Shown here in pieces: positions 1 through 12,300 of a stretch of 64,000 bases of DNA (positions are counted from its first letter, which is position 1; every line of letters starts with the position of its first letter). The translations under genes and the position numbers were made by a program. The notes below the pieces were generated by a model that did not search any database, was not told where the DNA came from, and saw nothing but the letters and a program-made list of their open reading frames with translations. Origin of the DNA: Onchidella celtica (lineage: Eukaryota; Mollusca; Gastropoda; Systellommatophora; Onchidiidae); contig OZ007575.1 of NCBI GenBank assembly GCA_963931925.1, forward strand, positions 45,145,152 to 45,209,151, in the 5' to 3' direction.

Positions 1-598
1 ATATAAATGCTCGCTGAAGGAGCGCCCGAGACCGACATTTAAGTGTCTTTTCAATGAATCAGATTGACAAATGCAACGTGAAGTACCCGATAAAATGCCC
101 ATTTTAAGGGAAAAGCAACTGTGAGAATTTGAAATGTGACTTAATAGAAGTCTCCACCCCAGTGATAACTGGTAAGTAAAAGATTGAAGCAAATCCGTAG
201 CGGTGATCAACTGACAACTCAAGACTCAAGAGAAATGTGTCCTTGGAATCATGTGTCGCAGTTTGTTCCAAGAATTCCGGATTAACGTGTACTGTGATAG
301 TGTGTAGTAATATATTCAAACACAAGGATTATCCGTGCTGCTGGATGTGGCACTTCTGTTGACATCAGATACAGTCGGTGTCATGGAGTACACAGAAACT
401 GATATGCAGTTACCAACTGGAGATTCAGTCAGCCTGTTTGGCCTGGGCTTTTCGTCTGTCATTGAGGTAGAGTCTTGTCTTTCATGTCTTATCTTATTCG
501 TCCGGCATAAGTTATCTTGTTTGTAAGTTTATTGTGTCGCATGAAGTGTTCTGTGGGGAAAGGGAAATCACCAGTACATCACACTCCCGTCATCATCC
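1..598. other. Window start; upstream or first-intron sequence
   Basis: No conserved domain is visible here apart from the candidate exon at 383-466. An ATATAAAT motif sits at positions 1-8 and could be a TATA-like element, but several ATGs lie between it and 383, so a promoter call is not justified. Confidence 0.3.
383..466 (+). CDS. Candidate first coding exon of the Tuba-family RhoGEF gene (uncertain)
   Basis: An ATG at 383 in good context (G at -3 and +4) opens 28 codons, starting MEYTETDMQL and ending FSSVIE. They end exactly at GAG|GTAGAG, a plausible splice donor in phase 0. The first certain exon of the Tuba-family gene (16858) begins in phase 0, so the two can join in frame. The frame is also open from 335 to 382, and an AG at 369-370 could act as an acceptor, so this might be an internal exon instead. 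I recognise no family in the peptide. The intron would be about 16.4 kb. The evidence is only phase, start context and donor. Confidence 0.28.
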
Positions 599-1000
599 AA
601 TAATGTTTCTCGACCTTTTTTGTCCCATGTCCCTCTTCACCCCCTCCCCCCCACTCCCCCCAACAAAATATGGGAAGGACTTCCGAATGCGTTTCATAGC
701 CCGAGTGAAAACAGTAGATGGCTACCCCGGCGGCTTTCCCTGATATGTCAGTCTGACTACTGCCCAGACGAACATCGGCCTACGGCCTCGATGATGCAAA
801 CTGACTAGACCCTCACGTCGTTACATATCAATCTGACAATACCTATGCACTTGTCGAGTTATGGAACGCATTCGGAAGTCCTCCCAAAATATGTGCGCCC
901 CACCCATGATCAGACAAAGTTAGTGTACTGCATATGTATCCGTGCGCTCCATTTTAAAGTCCCATGCCCCACCAAAATATTGCCACGCCTCACCCTGAGG
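599..1000 (+). mobile_element. hAT-like MITE, family Q copy 1, interrupted by MITE P
   Basis: The two flanks of the MITE at 673-885 join into a diverged copy of the element at 49800-50002. The left part near 601 matches the CAGTG-TTCTCAAGG end followed by TTTTTTGTCCCA. The right part matches the interior and the far end (CACCAAAATATTGCCACGCC at 969-988). The far terminus is degraded. Its being split by another element makes it the older of the two. Confidence 0.6.
673..885. mobile_element. MITE family P, nested in family Q, with 8-bp target duplication
   Basis: This 213-bp element has inverted ends. The left arm starts GGAAGGACTTCCGAATGCG and the right arm, read on the other strand, starts GGGAGGACTTCCGAATGCG. 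The similarity continues for about 30 bases. It is flanked by direct copies of AAAATATG at 665-672 and 886-893, an 8-bp target duplication of the size made by hAT transposases. Removing it restores the family Q sequence. It has no coding capacity. Confidence 0.75.
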
Positions 1001-2550
1001 GCTTTTTTTTTCAAGAGACTGGGGGGACAGAGGTACATAACAGAGGGACACAGTGGTACCACTTAAATTGATCAGTGATCAAAATTATCTCCCATATGAA
1101 GCGGGGTTTCTGTTGTTGTCTCCCATACTATATACATGTATCTGTGTATCAGTATGTATCTTTTCATGATTGTCTCCCCTCTATGTATTTACTTCTCAAA
1201 CATTGTGTCCTAGTTAATCATTGTTTACAGGTTATCTCGTATAATTTTTAAATGAAAACGTACATACACAATCACTTGCAACGTTGTGTATTACTGAGTA
1301 AACTTTGAGTGTCTGAGGTTCAGATCACATTGCTATCTTTAAGGGCCCTCGATAATGTTTTTATGTTTTATTTTTGTTTGTCTTTTCGTAGTACAACATT
1401 ACCACATCGCTGGCATCATCATTTAATAATAGGACAGAATATGTGACAACTTTCGTTTGTGTGTTTAATTAGAATGGTACACTAATACGCTTAATTATTT
1501 CAGTAAATGCACTATATGTATTTTCTTGCATATTCTTATGGGGCGAATTGATGAGCGGAAGTACTGAAAACTTGCTCATTTCGGGCGAAGTACCGTACGT
1601 CCTGACCATCCAGTCAGTCTCTAAACCTAAACCTATTCCTAACTCTTCCCTTCTCTAATCTGACCCATCACCCTTTCACCAGGAAACAAAAAAGAAAATA
1701 TCGAAGCAGAATAATTAAAGTATTGAAAGAGCTCTAGTGGGTGAGGACGTACGGAACGCTTTCCCTCACATTTTCGTTTTTTTAATTTTTTTATTTTGCT
1801 CAGTGAACTTCCGACAAACTGCCTTTCTTTCTCACACTCTCGATCTTATTCATTCTTTCTTTTATCGTCATAAGTTTGTGTTTTTTTTTTGTGGCGAGGG
1901 ATCTTCATATATCTTCACTTTCCTGGTTGCCAGTGTAAATTAGGATGGTGCATCTATCTGTGTTATTCTGTCTTGCCAACGTACCTGGTCTTTAGCCTCT
2001 TTCCCTTCCTTTAGTTGCCTCTCCCATCCAGGCTCTCCGCCATGTTCTCTCCACCTCTACTGAGGTGTGTATCTAGACATGCCAGTGTAAACGTAATACA
2101 TGGACATGTATAAAGTTGTACACCAGGAAGTGACCTGGATAGAATGGGACTTTACAAGCCTTCTGCGGTCCTCGTGTTCTCCTGTTCCCTTCTCCTCCTC
2201 ACGACCATATCGCTCACATACCCTCTCACCAGTCCTTGCGTCGCTCTATCCGGCTTATAGGTGTGCTCGTGTGTGTGTATGAGTGCATTTACATTCTGTT
2301 TTCAGTCAGGATACATTTACTGTATTATGGATTTTGAGTTTATTGTCTAAGATTGAATTCCATTGTGCTCTTGATCATTTCCCCAACCGCATTCTCAGCA
2401 CACTGGCCTTTAGTCACGTTTTATTTTCACTTGCACTCTCCCCAGCCTCCAATTGCTTTACTTCAAGTGCCAAAAGCGATACTTGGTCCCAAATACCCCA
2501 GTTTGTCTTCATATTGCTGAAGAATTTCACCTGTTGTTTTGTTCATCTAG
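1001..2550. other. Non-coding sequence; possible family B remnant
   Basis: No gene is supported. About 1560-1770 resembles a diverged, reversed family B MITE: a row of AACCTAAACC-type motifs, a CTTTCACCAGGAAACAAAAAAG stretch (shortened here to its sense) and TACGT-rich ends. The rest is AT-rich with short pyrimidine tracts. Confidence 0.35.
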
Positions 2551-2844
2551 CGACCTTAATTCTTGTTTGTCCCAGCTCCACTTGTTGCGCAACTGAGAAA
2601 TTCGGCGTTAAACTTTAGCGGCTTCAGCATTATGATAAAGAGTTGGAATAGATCGGAACTGTGAAACAACTTGATAAGAGCGCCAACGCATTTTAAACAA
2701 CAGCTGTTTTCTATTCGCCCCTTTGTCATGAAACCGTCGAAGTTTCAAAATGTGCATTTGTTATACCTCTTTTTACGTACAAAAAAAAATACATGCATCC
2801 AGTTTTTCAGAAAATGGAGACAGAACAAATAAGAACTAAAATCG
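2551..2844. mobile_element. MITE family A, copy 1
   Basis: About 294 bp with inverted ends. The left end is CGACCTTAATTCTTGTTTG and the right end is CAAATAAGAACTAAAATCG. The interior shares GAGAAATTCGGCGTT and ATGATAA-GAGTTGGAATA with copies 2, 4 and 5. There is no open reading frame of note. The superfamily is not recognised. Confidence 0.75.
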
Positions 2845-3659
2845 CGATGTGTCTGCCCTCTCTGCCTCTCCTGCTTTCTACCCATGTCTGTCTTTACTTT
2901 TTTAGTCACGATACCGAAACCAGTAATTCTCTCTCTCCGTTGGCGCATAGACTCTACTTTCCTCACTAACTACTGTCACACACCGTCGCCACCATGCCAG
3001 TGACAAGACCATCTGTTTCAACTTGCACCATTAATTCTGCTGTCGGCCCTGTTCCCCCATACGGTGCCCGCAGGAAGATACACACTACTTTTAGTTTTAA
3101 ATTGATATGCGGGAATAGCTGTTACGTCCGAGATGGTAACACACGCCGAGCCTGGTCACACATCGATTCTGAACAGGCAATTCAGTTTCATAGTTGGGAA
3201 ATTATTTATTCTTTTCGCGAGGCATCACCTTGTGCGGTCACTTTTTGAAGGTAGAAAATACTGCTGTATGACACATACATGGGGAAAAGAAAAAGAAGAG
3301 TTCAGCTGAATGAAAACTACCGGCCACCCCCCCCCCCCCCCAAATCAAGAAAAGCCTAACACACGTAGATGCAAAAGTGCGTGGAGGCGTTTTTGGAATT
3401 GCCATAGTGCCATCATGTATCCAGTATAATGCTGGTTTTCATTGCCATCAGTTGAATAAAAGAATTGAAATCACAGGCTTTTTTTTTTTTTTTCTTACAC
3501 GTCTATGGAGAATGTCTGAAACTCCGTGAGATTTAAAAAGATATGATTTGTGTGAGTATTTGTATTTTGTATTTCGTATACGTCTTTAATCTATTTGGGA
3601 AATTTGCCTTATTTGAGTCATTGCAGCCCAGTTACAACTGGAGCAGACACGTCGTCACC

Positions 3660-4012
3660 ACAGTGCAGCGCCGGTCGGCTGGTATTTTTTTGGGGTGGGT
3701 GGGGGTGGATGGGGGGGGGGGCGGAGTGGTAGGGACAGCTTTTATTTACTTTTGCCCGACCAGCGGCCTTTCCGGCCTGCTGTTCTCGATTTCCAACGGC
3801 CAAGGTATCTTTAACGTGCACACGGGCCATCCGAGTTTTGTCGTCCTTATCCGAGAAGACTAGGTGCTCGATCCTACCTACCATAGGATCAAGGACAGGA
3901 AAATATGAGAAAAATCCCAAAATTCCAACGAGCCTGCACCGACCGGGATTCGAACCTGGTACTTTTGGCATGAGAGGCGAGCACCTTGCCTCTAGAGTAA
4001 CATGCAGTTCTA
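3660..4012 (-). mobile_element. tRNA-derived SINE
   Basis: Read on the - strand, the 5' head (about 4012-3930) looks like a tRNA. A perfect B box GGTTCGAATCC lies at 3956-3946 inside a T-arm (CCAGG-TTCGAAT-CCCGG), and an A-box-like TAGAGGCAAGGTG lies upstream. The body runs on through a GC-rich core (GCAGGCCGGAAAGGCCGCTGG region, 3760-3790) not found in tRNAs. The 3' end is not sharp and merges into a C/G homopolymer near 3704-3722. The poor acceptor-stem pairing and long tail argue for a SINE and against a working tRNA gene. Confidence 0.6.
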
Positions 4013-5191
4013 GGAAATTTCTTCAAAATTATACATTAGTGTGAATTAAACAAAACCAAATTGACCCATACCTACATGCATGTAACCATGTTCTTTATGT
4101 CTGCATGCTATGGGAAAAAAATATCAGTTCCCTTGAACCTTGGTGAACTTGAATTTGAACCCAAACGGTGAATGAAATAAATGATGGTTGAAATAATGAC
4201 AAAATTGATCTTCTGTAGATTTCTTGTTCACTTCTTACAGAAAATCGAACAACTCAAAGTTGTTTTGCGTTTCTGCAAGTTTGTTGGATGAAAAGAGGAC
4301 TAAATGTTACATTTTCGATAATTCAAGTTCTGGTTTGTTGATTCTCGTACGAGTGGTTACATTTGCCGTATTACCACAAGCTCTGGTATTTTGGTTATGA
4401 TACAAATGGTTACATTTTCCCTCAAGTTCCGGTATGTAAGTTCCCATACGAGTGCTTACGTTTTCCGTAATACCACAGGCTCTAGTATGCTGGTACAACT
4501 GGTTACATTTTCCAACAGCTCTGGTATGTGGGCTTTACCGGGAATGATGACTCGAATGTCATCACGGTGGACTTACATTATCATTGAACTTGCGTGTCCC
4601 CCCCCCCCCCCCCCATCACCCAAGTGCCCCCAGTTAGAGCATTGCATGAGACAGGTGGCCTAGGACTCGGAGAGGGTTACCTATCTATACTCATTTCGAT
4701 TTGCCCACGGAGGTGGGCGATCCCGCGCTTCAGAGGATCTGGTCGAGTCCCGAAATAGACCGACTGTGAGTACGAGTACAGTAAAGTTCAGGGACGGATA
4801 TTTTTTCTTTAAATTCTCTAAGGTTTGGTTATTGCACTCTTGACTCAGCAGCTTTTGATACCTTGTTGCAACTTGCTTAGCGAAGATTAGTTTATTCAGT
4901 CGTTCTTTCGAGATTGTAAAGTTTTTGCTTACCCTTTGCCAGATGAAGGTGCCAGAGCTTGAAAGCTTGATTCTTGTTAGGTTCGTCATGGATGACGAGA
5001 CATGTTTTCATGTCATTTATGGCTACCACGCGCAGGGCTTTGCAAACACATTTACTTTTGTTTTCATTTCTCTTTTTTTTGTTTTTCTATGCCACTTTGC
5101 AGCACTACAGAGAAACGGCATCCTGGGCGGCAGCAGGAATATAGCGGCACATATTTTCTTCAGTATTCATTATGATATCTATTCTAAAGCC
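4013..5191. other. Non-coding sequence, no gene seen
   Basis: The stretch holds a poly-C run (about 4600-4614) and repeated GTTACATTTTCC-like phrases (4307-4520), suggesting a diverged local duplication. An open frame on the - strand (4681-4989) shows no recognisable domain. Confidence 0.3.
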
Positions 5192-5380
5192 GTGTTTTCA
5201 TGTGTGCGGAAATGGCAACGGAAACGTCAAAAATCCACGAAGTAGACTAGTAAACCAAAAAAAAAAAAAAAAGTGTTTCCATGTGTACGGAAACGGCGTT
5301 TCGTTACACATAAAAACATTCCTTCTATTTCATTACCGGAAGGGTTTTTGTTGTTGTCGTTTCCGTACACATGAAAACAC
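5192..5380. mobile_element. Short fold-back MITE, family D
   Basis: The clearest unit is 5273-5380 (108 bp). Its left arm reads GTGTTTCCATGTGTACGGAA, and the right arm, on the other strand, reads GTGTTTTCATGTGTACGGAA; 23 of 25 bases match. A second half-unit with the same end (GTGTTTTCATGTGTGCGG) starts at 5192, separated by a poly-A run. Related ends occur at 52178-52235, 52588-52606 and 53939-54030. There is no coding capacity. Confidence 0.6.
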
Positions 5381-5819
5381 ATCTTCATGATTTTTTTTGT
5401 TTTTTTTTGGGGGCACTTTCAGATTGTGGGAACTGGTAATTAATAACAGAGTTTAGAATAGCTTCATCATGAAAACAATAAAGATTGTCAGATTTTATGA
5501 TACTTCACTCCAGGACACACCCGTACATGTCATTTCAAAGCAGTAATTGACATCAAGAGCATTGGAGATCATGATGGTGAGTTCAAGAATAACACTGGTA
5601 TAACCACTGGTGATGAGAAAGATAAGGAAAAGCTGTGAAGGACACAGTAATGATTTAAGTTGGCTGCGGTCATGGACCATCCGATATGTCTAAAAAAAAA
5701 AGAAAGATGTTTTTATGCAATAAATTGTAATAATGAGGGAGATTGATTAATGTCGACTGCAAAGTATGGGGTCGAAAACTAAGAAAGGCCAGGAAACGGT
5801 GTCAAGAAAGATGAGTTCA

Positions 5820-6069
5820 CGACCTTAGTTCTTTGTTTGTTCCAGCTCCACCTTTTATACAACTGAGAAATTCGGCGTTTTCTGCTTGAATATTATGATA
5901 AGGAGTTGGAATAAATCGGAACTGTGAAAAAGCTTGATAAGTGCCACAATGCATTTTAAACAAAGTGTGCATTTGTTATAGGCCTACATGTACCTCTTCT
6001 ACATGCATGTACTAAGAAATGTCCAGATTTTTCAGGAAAAGAAGTTAGAACAAACAAGAACTAAGATCG
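5820..6069. mobile_element. MITE family A, copy 2
   Basis: About 250 bp. The left end is CGACCTTAGTTCTTTGTTTG and the right end is CAAACAAGAACTAAGATCG, which are inverted repeats. The interior GAGAAATTCGGCGTTT and TTATGATAAGGAGTTGGAAT match copy 1. Same orientation as copy 1. Confidence 0.75.
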
Positions 6070-7200
6070 GAAATTATCAGTTCATACAAAATTTCAAAAA
6101 CCACGAACAGCTTTAAACAAGAGGCAGAAACAGGTAGGAGATGGAACGAAAATCGATACTCTGTCGAGAATAGTTGTAGCGGATACAGTGAAATGATAGT
6201 GACATATGTTATGGCCCGCCTCAGTCCACCGCCACACTTCGGGCACTTGTTTAGAATGTATAATTTGTTTTAATCACCGTGTAAACTGGCTTGCCTTTCA
6301 CAGCCTTAGATGGCTGCATGACGACTGACAAAACATTATTTGTAATTGGCAGTGGATTGTGAATGTAAATACATGTACGTGGCAGAATTAGTTATAAGAT
6401 CAGCAGTTCTGTGTGTGTGATACGTGGACATACATAAGTATTGCCGATAATGGAATTGAAGGTGCTGTGTGGCATATTTCGGTGACGCAAAGAGCGTGAC
6501 AAGTGTTACAAAGCCAGATAATGTGTCTGAAGTCTTGTTCTTTCTCTAAAGCGCATATTTAGGACAACGTCTTATTCTGTGTTGTGAGTGTGGTGTTTCA
6601 AGCAAGTACATGTTGAATTTAGTGTGAATATTTATATTTGCTATGGTGGTGATTCGGTTTGGGTTGTGTGGAGATTATTTTTTTGTTTGTTTCTGACACT
6701 GACATTGAACATTATTTTGGTGACGATCTCCGTATGTATTTGTAGACAACCGAGGTGTCTTAGTGAAGAGAAATTGCATGGAAACAATTTCGCTTTATTT
6801 TGAAGTTATAGCAAGTCATGTAGCATGTTAAGTATCTTTGGTAGTTTTCCTACTTTAGTTTCATGGTTTTTGAGCGGTGAAATAAGGAACATCATGCTGA
6901 CTTCACCAAATTTCACTTTGTGTAGTTGTGGAGGTGGACTGTTTTGGCATTAAGGTGCGGTTTTCTGACAGTCTAATGAGTGTAGCCTTTTTGTTTGAAA
7001 ATGATAGCATATTAATGTCCAGTTGGGCTTACCGTGGATGGAGACAATCGTACCCCGAAACCACCCAGTTGTCTGAAATACTTGAGTTACATCGCGCCAG
7101 GGGGTCAGTTATAATAGACGTATGTGCTCATCAGCATTGACGGTGGAATTCAAATTTTGAAAGCTCCTATGAATAGTATGAGGAGACATTATATTAAAAA

Positions 7201-7431
7201 CTGCATAGGTAAACGGCTCTTTAACTTCAGAGCTTAGAGGTCGTAATATATCTGGGATCAAATTGTTAATATTAATATCAGTCCTGGGGTGTTCTCGAAA
7301 ATTGCAAAGGTAAACGGCATAGGTAAAACTGCATAGGTAAACGGCACTTTAACTTCAGAGCTTAGAGGTCGTAATACATATGGGATCAGATTGTTAATAT
7401 TAATATCAGACCTGGGGTGTTCTCGAAAATT
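7201..7431. repeat. Tandem duplication, about 103 bp x 2
   Basis: CTGCATAGGTAAACGGC starts at 7201 and again at 7329. The following 100 bases, including TTCAGAGCTTAGAGGTCG and CCTGGGGTGTTCTCGAAAAT, are repeated with only a few differences. A 25-base spacer made of further TAGGTAAA phrases separates the units. It is non-coding. Confidence 0.8.
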
Positions 7432-10400
7432 AACGTTATTTCAATCCTCACACGTAGGTGCTGGGACTTCCTGTGGAGCGCTGAATGCACAGGTCATTGA
7501 AAGATTCCCGACAGGGTGTTTGACGGGTGTATGACAGAAGCCGGTTTTCATCGACACGAACGTGTTTCTTTCTGTTTGGTATTTTGGTCTCCGTAGACAT
7601 TTTTGTAAAATTTATAGGTAAAAGTCTTTGACACCACGTGAAGTACTGTGTGGCAGTGTTGCATGAAGTTATGATTTTGACTAATGGGCCGTTGCGGGCC
7701 ATTGACCCTCTGGGGCAAGAGTTTCCTTTTCCCATTTCATTTTACAGTAAGAAGACGGTAGCCTATTGACGGTTTATGTAGATACTATTGGTTCATTCAG
7801 CTGTGATGCCTTTTTCCAAAGTAAAGACGGGTTTGACCTGACGCGTTGTTCAGGAGCAACACATACAGTAAGGTATGAGACAGAAATGGTAATTTGTATA
7901 CATCGGTACGACTTTGAGTAACCAATGGAACATCTGATTTTACCAATAACTAGCCTGCACTCTGTCCGGTCGAACTGACCAGTCGACCAACACACCAGGC
8001 AACTGGCCCACTGACCGTTAATAACTAATTGGCATAAATAACGGAGCGACCGATTAGCCAATAAGATGACATTTTAGTCAACCAAACTCTCAAAGTAAAA
8101 AGGACAGTTCGTTCACCGTAACTCGCATGCAGACATGGTTTAGCAGGAAAGCACTTAGTAAACAGCCCGAGTACACATTCAATATTGAGAGAGATAACTT
8201 TCTATCTGTTGTTTTGTTACTCGAAGGTTCAGTGGTCCATCGCTTCTCGACCGTGTCATGCCTAACCAGCATCACTGAAACACGGTGATATTGCCTGCTG
8301 GAGTATATTGTTGGCATCGGCTATGCAAATTTTAAACAGGTAACAGGTGTGAGGAATAAAATGCACTGGGCTTGATATCATTCACCCAGTGGACTGTGGA
8401 AACACAGTGACACGATCTTGTTTTGAAGCGTCCGATAGGACCGAAGCTGTCGGATTATTTCACCAGTGTCTTTTCTGTGTCGTGGATCGCGGGAGATTAG
8501 GTGCGGCATCACATTGAAGCTTGGTGCAGCTGATATGTCTGTTTTTCCTTTCGTCATACTGGGCGAGTTGGAAAGCGAAAAGTAATTTAAAAGTCATAAC
8601 ATTAAACGGAGGGAACATTATGGCTGAATGATATTTGCACTATCTGTACTCGGCCTGAGACCAGGAGTTCGAAATCAGTCATAACTCTTTCAGCTCCTGC
8701 GCATTATGGGAAAGAACTGTCATAGTGTGTAAATTTCCTTAGTATGTGTGGCATAGGCCACACTCTGCATTAGTTCCACAAATAATGACACCGTTAATAT
8801 TGTGAAAGCTAACGACATCGTAATGAGATTTTTCTTAGTCAGTTTCCCAGAATACTTGGAGAAAGAGGTTTTTATTTTGGAGGTGGGGTGTGAAATGGAT
8901 TGGATGAGAAATGAGGCACCACGTCATTGAAAAAGTAGGTTAATTTCCGTCTTTAGTCGCAGGTCACGCGCCATTGTTGGGAAGTTTGAGAACACGTGTG
9001 ACAAAGTAAGTGTGACAGTTAAAATACTTTCTGTCCGTGCTGTATGAATTTGTTATTCTGACCCATTGCCCTGATGGGCCACAGATCGCAACATTCTACT
9101 GCAAGAATAGCTCGTTCATAATTCTTTGGGTCGTATTGAACGTGGACCTTATTTGCACATTTCTAAAAAAAATAAAATAAAATGTTCATGGGGGTATAAA
9201 TGGACTGCCTCTCTGCTCAGGACATCCACTGCATCCTTTCCAGACTAGATTCATTTGGATCAAACAGTGATAGAGAGTACATTTGCAGGCTGTAAGCAGC
9301 TACTGTTTTTATTCTGCCAGACATTCCCAGAAGAGTTCTTTCATTCTTCAGAAATTATTTCATTCTGTGAAAATTTATCGTCAACTGAATAACTTACCAT
9401 TTCCCGTTTCATTTTTCTTTCGTTGTGCGAGGAACACACAGAATATAATATACACAGCCGCACCGACAAGTTTATTTAGATACTTAATGTTCCCATACAT
9501 CTCAGTACATACAAAGAACACCCCATTAATTGGAAGATGTCATACTTGTAATTGATCACGCGCGTTGGCCCTGATCCCAGTGATGGCGAAGCCGGATTCT
9601 AGTATAGAGCATTGTACTTTCGGAACACGAACCGTGACGTGATCTTAAAATGAAGGTTTCATATAGAGGCTAAATAAGGCCTCGGTCGGTCGGTCTTATG
9701 CGTCCCACTCATGGTGACAGATGTGATGCCAATGTCAAACTTTCACAGACTAAGCGGTTGAGTTGTCTTGTGATAAGCATAATTAATTATATGGTTTTGT
9801 GCAAAGTGCAGCATCATAGTCACGAGCCAGTGCCGTGTTTAGAGACTTCATTATCAGATGTTGCTAGCAGTGAAATTCTATTGCTGTAGTGTGTCCTCTA
9901 CAGATCAGTGCATTTATTTTGATCCATACTAACTCCTTTGGCATTTTAAGAATACCTCATTTAAACGTACTATTATTAGCGGGCAGCACGAAACCATATT
10001 GAAAGTATTTGAATCAGAGAGCCGATCGCCTCTTGAGACCACTGGCATTCTTATTCTTGGAAATAAGTGAGCATTTACTTAAGTTTACTATGGTTGTTTC
10101 TGAGACCGTTCATACTTCTTGTATTGGAATCGTTTTAAAGATGTGATTTCTCGAAGAGCCCCGTGTATCAATTACGGCTTTGAAATGTTTGAAAACGTAG
10201 GCTCCCATGTTATTTGGAATACGCAGTCATTATTTTAAAAAAAAATTCAGTACCCAATGATAGAACGATTTGTGTTGGCAGTTTGCATTGATGAAGTTAC
10301 CGTAAACTTAATAAGATAGGTTCCAAGTCTTCTTTCAGGAACTGAAGTCATACCTGTGAAAATACAATCAGGAATCCAATCGTACTATTTTTTTTAAAAG

Positions 10401-11940
10401 CCTTGGTGCCACCAGTGCTGTTTTGATCAAAGTTATATTTGTTTGTTTTCTTTGTACATACAGACTTAAAAGGTTTGAAACGTGACTGCAACTGGGAAAC
10501 AAGTAGTACTTGTGCATGAAGTACTCGCAGTGTTATTCGTCTGACATAGTATTGTGTGATGTTATTCTTTCGTACAGTTCGATTGTGTCATACACCTTTA
10601 TACTCCGGAATCCTATGGTGCACTCTTGTTTTCCGGCATTGGAGCCAACATGCAACGATACAATATCCATTTCTTGGATTATACTAGCAGCACACTTTAC
10701 TCGTGTTGCTTGGTGTAGTCAAAACGCCATAAAATGACTTGCTCTGAGTTGCTGCCGTGAATCATTATTTGTAACGGTATCTTCCACACGGGTTGATTCA
10801 CCATGAACTGCTGCCAACGAGCTTGCTTCATCCTGTGCTACCCGTGCTGTGGGATAAGTAAGCATTCATTTGCCTGATTATCACATTAGAAAAATGTTGT
10901 ATCATTATTGGGCACCGTGGCAAAGAAGAGCTCAGCTCCAATAGGCTTATAAGGAATAGGCCGAAGGTGGAACAGTAAAGAACGCTATGTGGAGGAAAAC
11001 CGCATGTTTTCCAGGCTCATACCTCTTCATTCACTCTAATGATATAGCCAGGAAACGCTGTGTTTTTTTTTCAGCAGTGTTATTAAATTCTGAAACAGCT
11101 GAGAAATACTGTTTCTTCAGTGATTTGTAATATCAAAACAATCAGGGGACACGTTTTTTAGTACTACATTGATGTGAATATTCTTCTTTAAGGAAAAGTA
11201 GGACTTCATTAATCTGAAACTGGATTTGATCCACTCTGCATCGCAAGTCATGTTATACACAGTTACTTTGTCTGATTAAGTGATCAAAATGTGAGATCCA
11301 TGAAGTTTTTATTCCCGATATTATGGTTTTATTTCCTTCCCTGTCTTTTTGCCACTTGAAATGATTTTAGAAAGATTATCTTGACCGAATAATATGACAG
11401 CTAAATATTCTTCTGTTGCCACGGCCGTCTTATCGTCTCATTTTATTTTCAGTTGTACATGTATGGGGTCTATTCAGGCATAACGATGGCCTCGGGCACA
11501 AACCATCTAAGTCTGTAAACAAAAATTTTTCAGAGGAAGGAAAAAACTGATTTAACCATAACTATCTTATAGCTATTTAGAAGTTTTGCCTATTTGATGG
11601 GTATCACCTCTAGGACTGTATGCTAGACTGGTTTAGTTTATTATGAATTTGTTTTTTATATATATATATCTATTTTAAGGTGTAAAGCATTTCAAGAGTT
11701 GTCCGGACTTAGACGGTTTGTGCCCGAGGCCATCGATAAGATGTATATTTTATATTTTGTTCTTCGAAACAACACCATCACACGCTTTTGCATGCATCGT
11801 TTTTGCACCTGTTCCATTTCCCCTCTCACCTCCGCCCCCACGGCTGGTTAAAATCACGACCACCAAACACACTTGCATTGGTGACTGGTCATCTACTGCA
11901 TTAACAAAAGACGAGTACATGTAGATCTAGCTTCCTTGGG
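7432..11940. other. Long non-coding stretch, no gene supported
   Basis: No domain, transposon end or RNA gene was recognised across this stretch. The only item of note is a short cysteine-rich open segment from an ATG at 10803 to a GTAAGC donor-like site at 10858 (see findings). All longer open frames lack family features. Confidence 0.3.
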
Positions 11941-12300
11941 CACTGGCGGGTGGGTTGGTGGGCGTTTCTGGTAGGGACTCCTTCTGTTCTATCATTCTGT
12001 ACTGTCTATACTAGTGTCGTGCTTCTTCCTAGTACAATATGGCACTGGCGGGTGGGTTGGTGGGCGTTTCTGGTAGGGACTCCTTCTGTTCTATCATTCT
12101 GTACTGTCTAGTGTCGTGCTCCTTCCTTGTACAATATGGCACTGGCGGGTGGGTTGGTGGACGTTTCTGGTAGGGACTCCTTCTGTTCTATCATTCTGTA
12201 CTGTCTAGTGTCGTGCTTCTTCCCAGTACAATATGGCCGCCATCGTGTGGACGTGCTTTCTCAAATTCAACCTCAAACTCAAAATAGTTCTCAGAAGGAG
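11941..12300 (+). repeat. Tandem repeat of about 100 bp x 3, family G
   Basis: CACTGGCGGGTGGGTTGGTG starts at 11941, 12043 and 12140, giving near-identical units of 102, 97 and about 97 bases. The third runs into GGCCGCCATCGTGTGGACG and CTTTCTCAAATTCAACC. The full phrase matches dispersed copies at about 16300-16440, 22955-23045 and 60750-60880. The local array is therefore a tandem expansion of an interspersed repeat whose class I cannot name. Confidence 0.8.

Noticed and set aside
1-8. ATATAAAT as a TATA box for the candidate exon at 383
   Set aside because: Several intervening ATGs and the lack of other promoter signals make it unsupported.
3930-4012. A working tRNA gene
   Set aside because: The B box is perfect, but acceptor-stem pairing is poor and the sequence continues into a SINE body.
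4681-4989. 102-codon - strand frame
   Set aside because: No domain, no splice or start support; position in repeat-rich non-coding sequence.
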